The notes under the pieces were generated by a model that saw nothing but the letters and a program-made list of their open reading frames with translations, was not told the origin of the DNA and made no database searches. This document shows, in pieces, positions 52,826-61,054 of a stretch of 64,000 bases of DNA. Each line of letters begins with the position of its first letter. The first letter of the stretch is position 1. The translations under genes were made by a program, and so were the position numbers. The stretch is from an uncultured Alphaproteobacteria bacterium. Its GTDB lineage: Bacteria > Pseudomonadota > Alphaproteobacteria > RF32 > CAG-239. The stretch spans positions 62,001 through 126,000 of the forward strand of contig CALXTR010000001.1 in the NCBI GenBank assembly GCA_944391475.1, read 5' to 3'.

Positions 52826-52937
52826 AAAGCTCGTCTAGAGCAATTTTACGGGGTAGATGCCAATCCACGTATTTCTATATACGCTAGGATTTTCTTCGCT
52901 TTGAAAAGAACTCTACTAACCTCAAACTACGAACTTT
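52826..52937. repeat. Family A palindrome, 112 bp
   Basis: Left end AAAGCTCGTCTAGAG and right end CTACGAACTTT. The tip CGTATTTCTATATACG and its right arm are the same as in the copy at 52601-52723, while the left arm differs. Confidence 0.78.
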
Positions 52938-52954
52938 AAGTCGTGCCAGAGTTT

Positions 52955-53078
52955 AGAGCTTGTCTAGCGGTTTATTAGAGCGATTTTACGGAGAACTCAA
53001 CAAACCCACGTATTTCTTTATACGCTAGGATTGTCATCGCCAAAGAAATCACTCTATACGACTTATTCTCCGAACTTT
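52955..53078. repeat. Family A palindrome, 124 bp
   Basis: Left end AGAGCTTGTCTAGCGG and right end CTCCGAACTTT. GAGCGATTTTACGG has its partner near GAAATCACTC. The tip is CGTATTTCTTTATACG. It follows the AAGTCGTGCCAGAG linker. Confidence 0.8.
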
Positions 53079-53083
53079 AACTT

Positions 53084-53118
53084 AAAGCTCGTCTAGCGGG
53101 TGACTAATACAGAAATAA
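53084..53118. repeat. Family A half element
   Basis: AAAGCTCGTCTAGCGGGTGA begins a left arm, whose partner is missing because a different palindrome starts at 53119. Confidence 0.6.
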
Positions 53119-53222
53119 TGTCACCCCTCGACTACGTCAGTAGTCGTCAAGGGGTCTTCGAGTTAGTTTTAATAATCGGAAGATCCCGGGACGTTTTTCT
53201 CCGAAAAACGAGGGATGACTCA
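53119..53222. repeat. Family B palindrome
   Basis: This element is unlike family A. Outer bases TGTCACCCCTCG face CGAGGGATGACTCA. Inside are hairpins GACTAC/GTAGTC and CGTTTTTC/GAAAAACG, and a middle pairing of GGGGTCTTC with GGAAGATCCC. It would fold into a three-arm shape. Its right edge coincides with the stop codon of the second XRE-like gene. It is the only copy in the window. Confidence 0.65.
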
Positions 53223-53477
53223 TTGGGTTTTACTAGTTTTTTTCTCAAAACTTATCTTTAACTTATAATGATATTTATAAGCCAATGCATGGAGATAAGA
53301 AATTTCCATTTTGCGGATATCGCCATTTTCTAAACAAAGTAAATGTTTGGTGCCGATATGCAAAATTTCTGCGGCGGTTTCGGGTGATAAGTCTTGCTCT
53401 AATCTCATATTGCGGATTTGTTCGCCAATTTCTTTGCGGCATTTCTGCCAGGCTTGGCGACGGTAATTGTGACTCAT
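53220..53477 (-). CDS. Small XRE-like helix-turn-helix protein, copy 2
   Basis: This is an 85-residue paralogue of the gene at 6579-6827. The blocks KEIGEQIRNMRLE, AAEILHIG and LHALAYKYHYKLKISFEKK are shared. It carries four extra residues (SKTQ) at its end, next to the family B palindrome. The XRE-type helix-turn-helix covers about residues 15-70. It has the same structured leader and promoter spacing as copy 1. Preservation of the reading frame in both copies suggests selection. The target is unknown. Confidence 0.7.
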   Translation of the reverse strand: MSHNYRRQAWQKCRKEIGEQIRNMRLEQDLSPETAAEILHIGTKHLLCLENGDIRKMEISYLHALAYKYHYKLKISFEKKTSKTQ

Positions 53478-53680
53478 GGTTCTAAACTCCCTTTAGGTTT
53501 CTAGTTAAAAAGAAACCACCTTGATAACAATTCAAGGTGGGGAGTTAGTAACTGTATACAGAAACAGTCGACCTTCTTCGTTATGCACAAGGCATACTTA
53601 TTCCGGTCGCTCCCCATTCAAGGAGCTTTCTTTCTGTATAAGGAGTTACTACACTCCGCACTCGGTTCTCCCGAGTGCAG
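53478..53680 (-). promoter_or_regulatory. Structured 5' leader of XRE gene, copy 2
   Basis: This has the same plan as 6828-7020. Stems, by plus coordinates, are: CACTCGG/CCGAGTG at 53659-53677; an outer stem 53555-53564 (TATACAGAAA) with 53631-53640 (TTTCTGTATA); inside it 53569-53573 (CGACC) with 53605-53609 (GGTCG), TATGC/GCATA at 53582-53596, and GCTCC/GGAGC at 53609-53626; and CACCTTGA/TCAAGGTG upstream of the gene. The outer and inner stems differ in sequence from copy 1 but pair equally well. GGGGAGTTAG can again cover the ribosome site. Confidence 0.7.
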
Positions 53681-53684
53681 TTAA

Positions 53685-53712
53685 AGCTTAATCAATATTA
53701 TCAAAATTGCAA
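53685..53712 (-). promoter_or_regulatory. Candidate promoter of XRE module, copy 2
   Basis: Minus strand: TTGCAA (53712-53707), a 16-base spacer, TAAGCT (53690-53685). Hexamers and spacing equal those of copy 1. Confidence 0.5.
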
Positions 53713-53713
53713 G

Positions 53714-53743
53714 CAAAAAAATCCCCGAAAGGTCATTTCGGGG
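53714..53743 (-). terminator. Terminator after topA
   Basis: Minus strand: CCCCGAAA, loop TGACC, TTTCGGGG, then A and seven T. Confidence 0.88.
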
Positions 53744-53749
53744 AGGAGG

Positions 53750-56203
53750 TTATTTTTTGTTATCAATGATTTTGAGCGCATCTTCCAAGCTCAATTCCTT
53801 ATCCTTATATTCTTTGGGAATGGCATAATTGTTCTTGCCCCACTTGAGGTAAGGTCCATAACGTCCTGAATTTAGGCTGATGTCGCCTTTATCTTTGGGG
53901 TGCTGACCAATAATCTTGCCAGCCGGACGCTCGGCAATATTTTTGAGCAATTCTTCGGCTCGCTCCAGCGTGATATTGAAGATATTATCATTGCCGGTTA
54001 AGGAGCGCGATTTGCCGCCCTGTTTAATATACTGTCCAAATTTACCGATATTGGCCTCAATTCCATTTCCAAGTTGTTTGGGCAAGTTTATCAAGATACT
54101 AGCCTGTTCCAAACTAACTTCTTCCGGACTCAAATTTTTGGGCAAAGCCACGCGTTTGGGTTTTTCGGTTGTGGCAGTAGCATCTTCGCCAAGCTGGAGA
54201 TAGTGTCCATACGGGCCTTTTTTGAGATAAATCTTCAGGCCATTTTGTTCACCTAAAACTTTATCTTCACCATTATTGGCCTTTGGAGTTGCTGCAGCTT
54301 CCTCATCAGCCGTATCAACGAGCGGTTTGGTATATTTGCACTCAGGATAGTTAGAACAACCTATAAAGGCGCCAAACTTACCGAGTTTGATACTCAATCT
54401 GCCTTGTCCGCATTCGGGGCAAACTCTCGGGTCGGAGCCATCTTCACGCGGGGGGAACAGGTGATAAGACAAGGCCTCATCAATCTTGTTGATGACCTCG
54501 GTGATTTGAAGTGGCTGAACAGATTCCACCGTCTTGATGAATTTGGTCCAAAAGCCACCCAAGAGCTTTTTCCATTCCATCTGACCATTGGAAACATCAT
54601 CTAAAAATTCTTCCAACTGGGCCGTAAAATCATACTCGACATATTTCTTGAAGAAGTTTTCTAAGAACACAGTTACAATGCGGCCGCGGTCTTCGGGAAT
54701 GAAACGCAACTTCTCAACCCGCACATATTTGCGCTCTTGCAAAACCGCCATGATGCTGGCATAAGTGGACGGACGTCCAATGCCTAATTCTTCCAACTTT
54801 TTAACTAGGCTGGCTTCCGTATAGCGTGGGGGCGGGGTGGTGAAATGTTGTTCGGGGCGGATTTCGCCTTTGTCGACATTTTCGCCTTTTTCGACATTTG
54901 GCAAAATGCGGTTTTCGTCGTCTTCATTGTCGTCATCGCGGCTTTCTTGATATAACTTCAAGAACCCATCAAACTCAATAACCTGTCCATTGGCACGGAG
55001 CAAAATTTGCTTATCTTGCGAAATGGCATCAATAACGACCTTATCCAAAACGGCGGGGTTCATTTGGCAAGCAACGGTACGTTTCCAAATCAGCTCATAT
55101 AGCTTGTGGGCATCGCTGTCAAGTTTACCCTCGAGCTTTTTGGGGGTATCGGAAACGTGTGCCGGACGAATAGCCTCGTGAGCTTCTTGTGCGTTTTTGG
55201 ACTTGGTTTTATATTCTTTGGCGGTCTTGGGCAGATAAGCCTCGCCAAAATATTTGACAATGGCTTCACGGCAGGCGGCAATGGCTTCTTCTGACAAGTT
55301 TACCGCGTCGGTACGCATATAAGTAATATGTCCGTCTTCATAGAGCTTTTGGGCAATCTGCATGGTCTTCTTGGCCGAAAAACGCAGCTTGCGTGCAGCT
55401 TCTTGTTGCAAAGTAGAAGTGGTGAACGGGGGAGCCGGATAGCGATTGGCTTTTTTGCGTTCCACATTATCAATGCTAAAGTTTTGAGCCTCAATCTTGG
55501 CTTTGGCTTCCATGGCTTTGGCCTCGGTGTTGAGGTCAAATTTTTCTAGTTTCTTGCCATCCAAATTAATCAGATGTGAGCGAATCAGTGCCTGCTTTGA
55601 GGTGAGCAAGTCAACATCAATGGTCCAATATTCTTCAGATTTGAACTTTTCAATTTCGGTTTCGCGGTCGCAGACCAAGCGCAAAGCCACTGACTGTACG
55701 CGACCAGCCGATTTGGAGCCGGGGAGTTTGCGCCACAAAACCGGAGATAAAGTGAACCCCACCAGATAATCCAATGCGCGGCGCGCCATGTAGGCCGAAA
55801 CCAAGTTATTGTCAATTTGGCGGGGATTTTGAATGGCCTCGGTCACGGCTTTTTTGGTGATTTCGTGAAAGACGACGCGTTCAATTTTCTTGTCTTTGAT
55901 TTTTTTACGCGCGGTCAGTTCTTCCAAAATATGCCAAGCAATAGCTTCTCCTTCTCTATCCGGGTCGGAGGCGAGGACAATCGTGTCGGCATCTTTAACA
56001 GCTGCAATAATATCGTTGAGGTGCTTTTTGCCGCCGGGGCTTAACTCCCAGCTCATGGCAAAATCTTCATCGGGCTTAACGGAGCCGTCTTTGCTAGGCA
56101 AGTCGCGGATATGACCAAAGCTGGCTAAAACTTTGTAGTCGCTTCCAAGGTATTTGTTGATGGTTTTGGCTTTGGCCGGAGACTCTACAATAACTAATTT
56201 CAT
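53750..56203 (-). CDS. topA: DNA topoisomerase I
   Basis: This is an 817-residue type IA topoisomerase that relaxes negative supercoils. The Toprim domain opens with KLVIVESPAKAKTINKYLG and has ASDPDREGEAIAWHI. The nucleophilic Tyr is in GHITYMRTDAVNLS at about 300. Then come GIGRPSTYASIMAVLQ, one four-Cys zinc ribbon (CPECGQG then CSNYPECKYT), and two C-terminal repeats ending in a basic tail. Length is normal. It lies 25 bases after dprA on the same strand. Confidence 0.96.
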   Translation of the reverse strand: MKLVIVESPAKAKTINKYLGSDYKVLASFGHIRDLPSKDGSVKPDEDFAMSWELSPGGKKHLNDIIAAVKDADTIVLASDPDREGEAIAWHILEELTARKKIKDKKIERVVFHEITKKAVTEAIQNPRQIDNNLVSAYMARRALDYLVGFTLSPVLWRKLPGSKSAGRVQSVALRLVCDRETEIEKFKSEEYWTIDVDLLTSKQALIRSHLINLDGKKLEKFDLNTEAKAMEAKAKIEAQNFSIDNVERKKANRYPAPPFTTSTLQQEAARKLRFSAKKTMQIAQKLYEDGHITYMRTDAVNLSEEAIAACREAIVKYFGEAYLPKTAKEYKTKSKNAQEAHEAIRPAHVSDTPKKLEGKLDSDAHKLYELIWKRTVACQMNPAVLDKVVIDAISQDKQILLRANGQVIEFDGFLKLYQESRDDDNEDDENRILPNVEKGENVDKGEIRPEQHFTTPPPRYTEASLVKKLEELGIGRPSTYASIMAVLQERKYVRVEKLRFIPEDRGRIVTVFLENFFKKYVEYDFTAQLEEFLDDVSNGQMEWKKLLGGFWTKFIKTVESVQPLQITEVINKIDEALSYHLFPPREDGSDPRVCPECGQGRLSIKLGKFGAFIGCSNYPECKYTKPLVDTADEEAAATPKANNGEDKVLGEQNGLKIYLKKGPYGHYLQLGEDATATTEKPKRVALPKNLSPEEVSLEQASILINLPKQLGNGIEANIGKFGQYIKQGGKSRSLTGNDNIFNITLERAEELLKNIAERPAGKIIGQHPKDKGDISLNSGRYGPYLKWGKNNYAIPKEYKDKELSLEDALKIIDNKK

Positions 56204-56228
56204 TGTTCTTCTACTCTGTTAAAGTTTC

Positions 56229-57359
56229 CTATTTTATCAACGCAACTTTGTTGCCGGGTTGGCGCTCAATTCTGCCGCTTAGTTCTAATTCTAATAATGC
56301 CAGTGAGACCGTGGCGGCATCTTGTCCGGTTTTTCTGATAATCTCATCAACCAAGGTGCCCTCGCGGCTCAGACAATCAATAATCGAAGAAGTTTCGCTC
56401 TGCTTAATATTATCATTATCAGTGCTTGCTTCTTTTAGATTATCCTTTGCCGGATAATCGGCATTTTTTTGCAACTTGTCAACATATTCTATTAACTGTT
56501 GTTGTTTTTCGGGATTGAGATGACTCAAAATATCCTCGGCAGATTCCGCTAAAATCGCGCCTTCCTTGATTAATTTGTTGGGGCCTAGTGCGCGGGCATC
56601 TTGTGGAGAACCAGGAACTGCAAAAATATCTTTGCCTTGTTCTAAGGCTAGTCGGGCGGTAATCAGCGAGCCGGAATGAGTGGTGGCCTCAACTACCAGC
56701 GTACCTTGCGTGATTGCCGAAACTAAACGGTTGCGACGCGGAAAGTTTTGAGCTTGGGGTTCGGTGCCGAGTGGAAACTCCGACACAATCGCGCCTTGTT
56801 CGCAAATTTGTTCATATAATTGGCGGTTTTCCGTAGGGTAGGGGACATCTACTCCCGTTCCTAAAACGGCTAAAGTGGCGCCTTTTTGATTGCACGCATA
56901 CATGGCTCCTTTATGAGCAGCCGAATCGATACCGCGCGCCATGCCGGAAACCACCAAAACGCCGTTATTAGTGAGGTCATAGGCAATATGAGAGGCAGTT
57001 TTGCGCCCATTTATCGAGGCATTGCGCGCACCAACAATAGCCAAGGCGGCGGGGGCTTTGAGCAAATCTAATCGGCCGCGTACATATAGAATCGGCGGTG
57101 CATCGTTAATTTGCTTGAGGTCATGTGGATATTCTTCATCAAAAATGCTGATGATATGAATGTTTTTGGAGCGGGCGAGCTCACATTCTCTTTGCGCCTG
57201 CGCTTTGGAAAACAGTCGGTATTTGGGCAAGCTTGGCAGAGCTTCTAAGGCATTATCCAAACTGCGATAACGCACTAAAAGCTTGTAAAAAGTTACCGGC
57301 CCGACGTTTTCTGAGTTAATCAGTTGCAGGCACTTGATGAGCTCGGCCTCTTGTATCAT
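56229..57359 (-). CDS. dprA: DNA-processing protein DprA
   Basis: This is a 376-residue protein that loads RecA onto incoming single-stranded DNA during transformation. The Rossmann core has AIVGARNASINGRKTA, VVSGMARGIDSAAH, EFPLGTEPQAQNFPRRNR and HSGSLITARLALEQ. The C-terminal 60 residues form a winged helix (EGTLVDEIIRKTGQDAATV). It overlaps plsY by four bases (ATGA). Together with comEC this supports at least an ancestral capacity for natural transformation. Confidence 0.94.
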   Translation of the reverse strand: MIQEAELIKCLQLINSENVGPVTFYKLLVRYRSLDNALEALPSLPKYRLFSKAQAQRECELARSKNIHIISIFDEEYPHDLKQINDAPPILYVRGRLDLLKAPAALAIVGARNASINGRKTASHIAYDLTNNGVLVVSGMARGIDSAAHKGAMYACNQKGATLAVLGTGVDVPYPTENRQLYEQICEQGAIVSEFPLGTEPQAQNFPRRNRLVSAITQGTLVVEATTHSGSLITARLALEQGKDIFAVPGSPQDARALGPNKLIKEGAILAESAEDILSHLNPEKQQQLIEYVDKLQKNADYPAKDNLKEASTDNDNIKQSETSSIIDCLSREGTLVDEIIRKTGQDAATVSLALLELELSGRIERQPGNKVALIK

Positions 57360-58000
57360 TTTTTCTTCTTAAAAGAAATTTTGCTTTCTTCACCTTTAAT
57401 TAGTCTTGCAATGTTGCCGCGGTGGCGAACCAATACCAACAAGGCTATCAGGCTATAAAAAATCGCATTGACCGGAGAGGCAAAGAAAAAGGCATAAACC
57501 GGAACCATGACTGCTGCCGTAATGGCCGAAAGTGAGGAATAGCGAGTGGTGAAGGCAACAAACAACCAGGTCAGCAAGGCAAGGCCAGCCACTTCAGGCG
57601 CCGTGGCTAAGAAAAATCCGAAGGCTGAGGCCACGCCTTTGCCGCCTTTGAACTTGAGCCAAATCGGGAAATTGTGCCCCAAAATGGCGGCAGTACCGGC
57701 TATCAAGCCGCCAAAAATGGCGGTGCTGGTCAGATTATTGCAGAAAAACATTTCATTTGAGGGTACGACGTAAAGCGCAATCAAGGCGGCAACGCCGGCT
57801 TTTGAAGCATCGCAAATTACGGTCAACAAGGCCAACCCCCAGTGTCCGGTGCGCAAGACGTTGGTGGCGCCGATGTTTCCGGAGCCGATTTTTCTGATAT
57901 CTCCTAATCCGGCTAAGCGAGTGATAACCAGTCCAAAGGGAATGGAACCTAATACATAACCCCCAAGGGCGCATAAAATAAAAGTCGTGGTCAAATCCAT
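57356..58000 (-). CDS. plsY: Glycerol-3-phosphate acyltransferase PlsY
   Basis: This is a 214-residue membrane enzyme that transfers an acyl group from acyl-phosphate to glycerol-3-phosphate in phospholipid synthesis. Conserved motifs are GSIPFGLVITR, GSGNIGATNVLRTG, and LKFKGGKGVAS with GHNFP before it. There are about five helices. The C-terminus is basic. It is first in the plsY-dprA-topA run. Confidence 0.94.
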   Translation of the reverse strand: MDLTTTFILCALGGYVLGSIPFGLVITRLAGLGDIRKIGSGNIGATNVLRTGHWGLALLTVICDASKAGVAALIALYVVPSNEMFFCNNLTSTAIFGGLIAGTAAILGHNFPIWLKFKGGKGVASAFGFFLATAPEVAGLALLTWLFVAFTTRYSSLSAITAAVMVPVYAFFFASPVNAIFYSLIALLVLVRHRGNIARLIKGEESKISFKKKK

Positions 58001-58187
58001 GGTATTATATCCTTCTGATTTTTGCTGTTTTTATCTTTGTAAAACTTTAAGCTAAGTTTTTCAACCTTATTTTTGGCGGTGAAGATAACTTCTCTGTGCG
58101 GTTTTTTTTATAGTAAAAGTGTAAGAAACTTGATGACAAAATGCTAAAAGCCGTTAATATGGAAAAAAATTGTTATCAAGAGGAATC

Positions 58188-58910
58188 ATGAAACCTAAAT
58201 ATAAAAGAATCTTGCTCAAGCTCTCAGGCGAGGGGTTGATGGGAGATAAAAGTTTCGGAATGTCGGCTGAGGTGATTAAAAGCTTGGCTAGGCAAATTAA
58301 AGATGTGTATGAAGCCGGGGTCGAGGTTTGTTTGGTGGTTGGCGGCGGTAATATCTTTCGTGGCGCTAAAGAGGCCTCTCAAGGTATGAACCGTACGGTG
58401 GCTGACCAGGTCGGTATGATGGCAACGGTGATGAATGCGCTCTATCTGCAAAATGCGTTGGAAGAAATCGGGGCGGAAGTGCGGGTGCTTTCTGGTCTCA
58501 ATATTCCTGATGTGTGCGAGCATTATGTGTATCGCCGTGCGTTGCGCCATTTGGAGAAAAAAAGGATCATTATCTTTGCGGCTGGAATCGGTAATCCGTT
58601 CTTTACTACCGATACGGCGGCGGCCCTTCGAGCCTCGGAAATGCAATGTGAGGTTATTCTGAAAGCAACTCAGGTGGATGGTGTGTATGATGCCGATCCT
58701 AAAAAGAATCCTCAAGCTAAAAAGTTTGAGGTAGTCGATTATGACGAAGTAATCAATCGTCAGCTCAAAGTTATGGATACTGCCGCAGTGGCTTTGGCGC
58801 GCGAAAATAATATTCCTGTGGTGGTGTTTGCGCAAAGTGCTCCCGATGCGCTGATGAAAGCCGTATGCGGGGAAGGAAGTTTTACGATAATTAAACGTGA
58901 GGTACAATAA
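58188..58910 (+). CDS. pyrH: Uridylate kinase
   Basis: This is a 240-residue UMP kinase of the amino-acid-kinase fold. KYKRILLKLSGEGLMG is at the N-terminus and VCLVVGGGNIFRG at about 50. FTTDTAAALRASEM and KATQVDGVYDADPKKNP follow. The ATG at 58188 is preceded by AGAGG, better than the longer reading from 58170. It is coupled to frr by TAATG. Confidence 0.96.
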   Translation: MKPKYKRILLKLSGEGLMGDKSFGMSAEVIKSLARQIKDVYEAGVEVCLVVGGGNIFRGAKEASQGMNRTVADQVGMMATVMNALYLQNALEEIGAEVRVLSGLNIPDVCEHYVYRRALRHLEKKRIIIFAAGIGNPFFTTDTAAALRASEMQCEVILKATQVDGVYDADPKKNPQAKKFEVVDYDEVINRQLKVMDTAAVALARENNIPVVVFAQSAPDALMKAVCGEGSFTIIKREVQ

Positions 58911-59473
58911 TGTCTGAATTTGATGCAATTAAATCTGATGCCAAAACCAGAATGGACAAGACTTTGGAAACGCTTAAAGCCGATTTTTCGGGGCTTAGAG
59001 CCGGACGTGCTCATGCCAGCTTGCTTGATGGGATTATGGTTGAGGCTTATGGAAGTATGTCTCCGCTTTCTCAAGTGGGAACTATCAGTGTGCCAGATGC
59101 GCGCACTCTCTCAGTTAGTGTTTGGGACAGAAGTATGGCTAAAGCCGTCGAAAAGGCTATTCGCGAATCTGATTTGGGTTTGAATCCGGCTTCTGATGGC
59201 CAACTTATTCGTATCCCCATTCCGCCGCTCAGCGAAGAACGCCGCAAAGAGTTGGTTAAGGTGGCAGGAAAGTATACCGAATCGGCTAAAGTGGCAGTGC
59301 GTAATATTCGTCGTGATGCACTCGATGGAATCAAAAAACTCAAAAAAGATAATCTGATTTCTGAAGATGAAGAAAAAAGATTTGAAAATGAAGTGCAGAA
59401 ACTAACTGATGAAGCTATCAAAAAAGTTGATGAACTTCAGGCTACTAAAGAAAAAGATATTTTGCAGGTATAG
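58910..59473 (+). CDS. frr: Ribosome recycling factor
   Basis: This is a 187-residue tRNA-shaped protein that splits post-termination ribosomes with EF-G. GLRAGRAHASLLDGI is in the first helix region, and PPLSEERRKELVK with NIRRDALDGIKK is in the long three-helix bundle. It overlaps pyrH by one base and ends before a strong terminator. Confidence 0.97.
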   Translation: MSEFDAIKSDAKTRMDKTLETLKADFSGLRAGRAHASLLDGIMVEAYGSMSPLSQVGTISVPDARTLSVSVWDRSMAKAVEKAIRESDLGLNPASDGQLIRIPIPPLSEERRKELVKVAGKYTESAKVAVRNIRRDALDGIKKLKKDNLISEDEEKRFENEVQKLTDEAIKKVDELQATKEKDILQV

Positions 59474-59492
59474 GCTAAAAACGGACGGGTGT

Positions 59493-59525
59493 TCTGCCAC
59501 TTATATAACGGTGGCAGAATTTTTG
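59493..59525 (+). terminator. Terminator after frr
   Basis: TTCTGCCAC pairs with GTGGCAGAA and is followed by TTTTTG-type bases. It divides pyrH-frr from uppS onward. Confidence 0.8.
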
Positions 59526-59541
59526 AGTCAATTTAGCGTTT

Positions 59542-60267
59542 ATGAGGACTGTTTTGAGTAATAAGGAAACACAACAATTACAACATATTGCCATTATTAT
59601 GGATGGTAACGGGCGGTGGGCCGCAAAACGCGGAATGCCACGCTCTTTTGGGCACAAAAAAGGTGCTGAACGAGTTAAAGAAGTGGTGCAGGCGGCCGGT
59701 GAACTCGGGGTTAAATATCTGACTTTGTATGCTTTTTCGACCGAAAATTGGCAGCGTAGTCCAGATGAAGTCAATGATTTGATGGATTTGTTGCGCCAGT
59801 ATCTCAAAAGCGAACTTTCAGAATTGCAAAAAAATGGAGTGCGAATCGTTTTTATCGGTGAACGCGAAATGTTGCCGGCAGATATTCGTTCCTCAATGCG
59901 TCGTTTGGAAGATGACACCAAAAATAATGCTAAAATGACGGTGTGTATTGCACTGAGTTATGGTTCTCGTCAAGAAATTTTGCAGGCAGTTAGAAAAATT
60001 GCTACTTTGGCAAAACGTGGCGATATCAAACCAGAAGAAATTGATGATAAAATGTTTTCTGATATGCTCTATACTCAAGAGATTCCGGATCCGGATTTGG
60101 TGATACGAACCAGTGGTGAGCAACGACTGAGCAATTATCTTTTATGGCAAGTGGCTTATGCTGAGTTCTATTTTTCTGAAGTGTTGTGGCCGGATTTTGA
60201 CCGAGCTGAGCTTGAAAAAATTATTGAGAACTTTAACAAACGGGAGAGAAGATATGGAAAAGCGTAA
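59542..60267 (+). CDS. uppS: Undecaprenyl diphosphate synthase
   Basis: This is a 241-residue cis-prenyltransferase that makes the lipid carrier of peptidoglycan and polysaccharide synthesis. The catalytic Asp lies in HIAIIMDGNGRWAAKRG. TLYAFSTENWQRS and the C-terminal DLVIRTSGEQRLSNYLLWQ are also present. The start is uncertain. ATG at 59542 has no clear ribosome site, while an in-frame TTG at 59554 has GAGG six bases before it. Confidence 0.95.
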   Translation: MRTVLSNKETQQLQHIAIIMDGNGRWAAKRGMPRSFGHKKGAERVKEVVQAAGELGVKYLTLYAFSTENWQRSPDEVNDLMDLLRQYLKSELSELQKNGVRIVFIGEREMLPADIRSSMRRLEDDTKNNAKMTVCIALSYGSRQEILQAVRKIATLAKRGDIKPEEIDDKMFSDMLYTQEIPDPDLVIRTSGEQRLSNYLLWQVAYAEFYFSEVLWPDFDRAELEKIIENFNKRERRYGKA

Positions 60268-61033
60268 TTTTGGAAGTTTGGGGCTGAGAGCTATTTCTTC
60301 ACTGGTGATGGTGCCGGTAGTGGTGGCTTCGGTCTATTTTGGAGACCCGTTTTGGTTCTTGCTGCTTCTTCTAATCGGGGCGATGTTGTCTTGGGAATGG
60401 AGCACGATGATTAAAACCAATAATCCGGCTCTCTATGCTACTATTTATACGCTTTGTATGGTGGTTTCGGTGATGTTTCCTCTATCTTTGCTCTGGATGG
60501 TTATTATCTTGGCAGCCGGAATTTTAACTGCCTATAAGGCCAGAAAAGAAGAACACCCCAGACTCCTAATTTTGGGCGTGCCCTACATTTCTTTGGGTAT
60601 TGGTACCATGATGTGGATTTATCAGATGACTGATTGGGTCGGAGTTATGTGGTTGATTTTGGCGGTTTGGAGTGTTGATGTCGGCGGATATATTGTCGGA
60701 ACTTCGCTTAGAGGTCCAAAGCTTGCTCCTAAAATTAGTCCGAACAAAACTTGGTCTGGCTTAATCGGTGGGGTGCTCTTAGCCGGTGTGGTTTGCGGAT
60801 CATTTTGCTATTATCTTGGGTTGCGGAATAACCCGCTTTGGATATTGGTTGGTGGAGCAATGGCTTTGGCTGTGGTGGCTCAAATTGGTGATCTGTTCGA
60901 ATCGGCAATCAAGCGTCGTTTGGGCTTGAAAGATTCCAGCAACTTAATTCCCGGACATGGCGGAGTATTTGACCGTATTGATGGCTTGCTCTTGGCTGCT
61001 CCGGTACTCTACTTGGTGATTATTCTATTATAA
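60254..61033 (+). CDS. cdsA: Phosphatidate cytidylyltransferase
   Basis: This is a 259-residue membrane enzyme that makes CDP-diacylglycerol from phosphatidate and CTP. About seven helices are visible. The signature region is GPKLAPKISPNKTWSGLIGG, then GDLFESAIKRRLGLKDSS and PGHGGVFDRIDGLL. The ATG at 60254 with GGGAGAG upstream is chosen; it overlaps uppS by 14 bases. Confidence 0.94.
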   Translation: MEKRNFGSLGLRAISSLVMVPVVVASVYFGDPFWFLLLLLIGAMLSWEWSTMIKTNNPALYATIYTLCMVVSVMFPLSLLWMVIILAAGILTAYKARKEEHPRLLILGVPYISLGIGTMMWIYQMTDWVGVMWLILAVWSVDVGGYIVGTSLRGPKLAPKISPNKTWSGLIGGVLLAGVVCGSFCYYLGLRNNPLWILVGGAMALAVVAQIGDLFESAIKRRLGLKDSSNLIPGHGGVFDRIDGLLLAAPVLYLVIILL

Positions 61034-61054
61034 ATAAGGTAAGGGTTTATAAAG

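Noticed and set aside
52601-53118. CRISPR-like array
   Set aside because: Repeats are about 110-125 bp, variable, internally palindromic and unevenly spaced, and no cas genes are nearby.
58224-58928. A 234-codon open frame antisense to pyrH
   Set aside because: It fully overlaps a strongly conserved gene, has a His/Ile/Arg-biased composition and no ribosome site.
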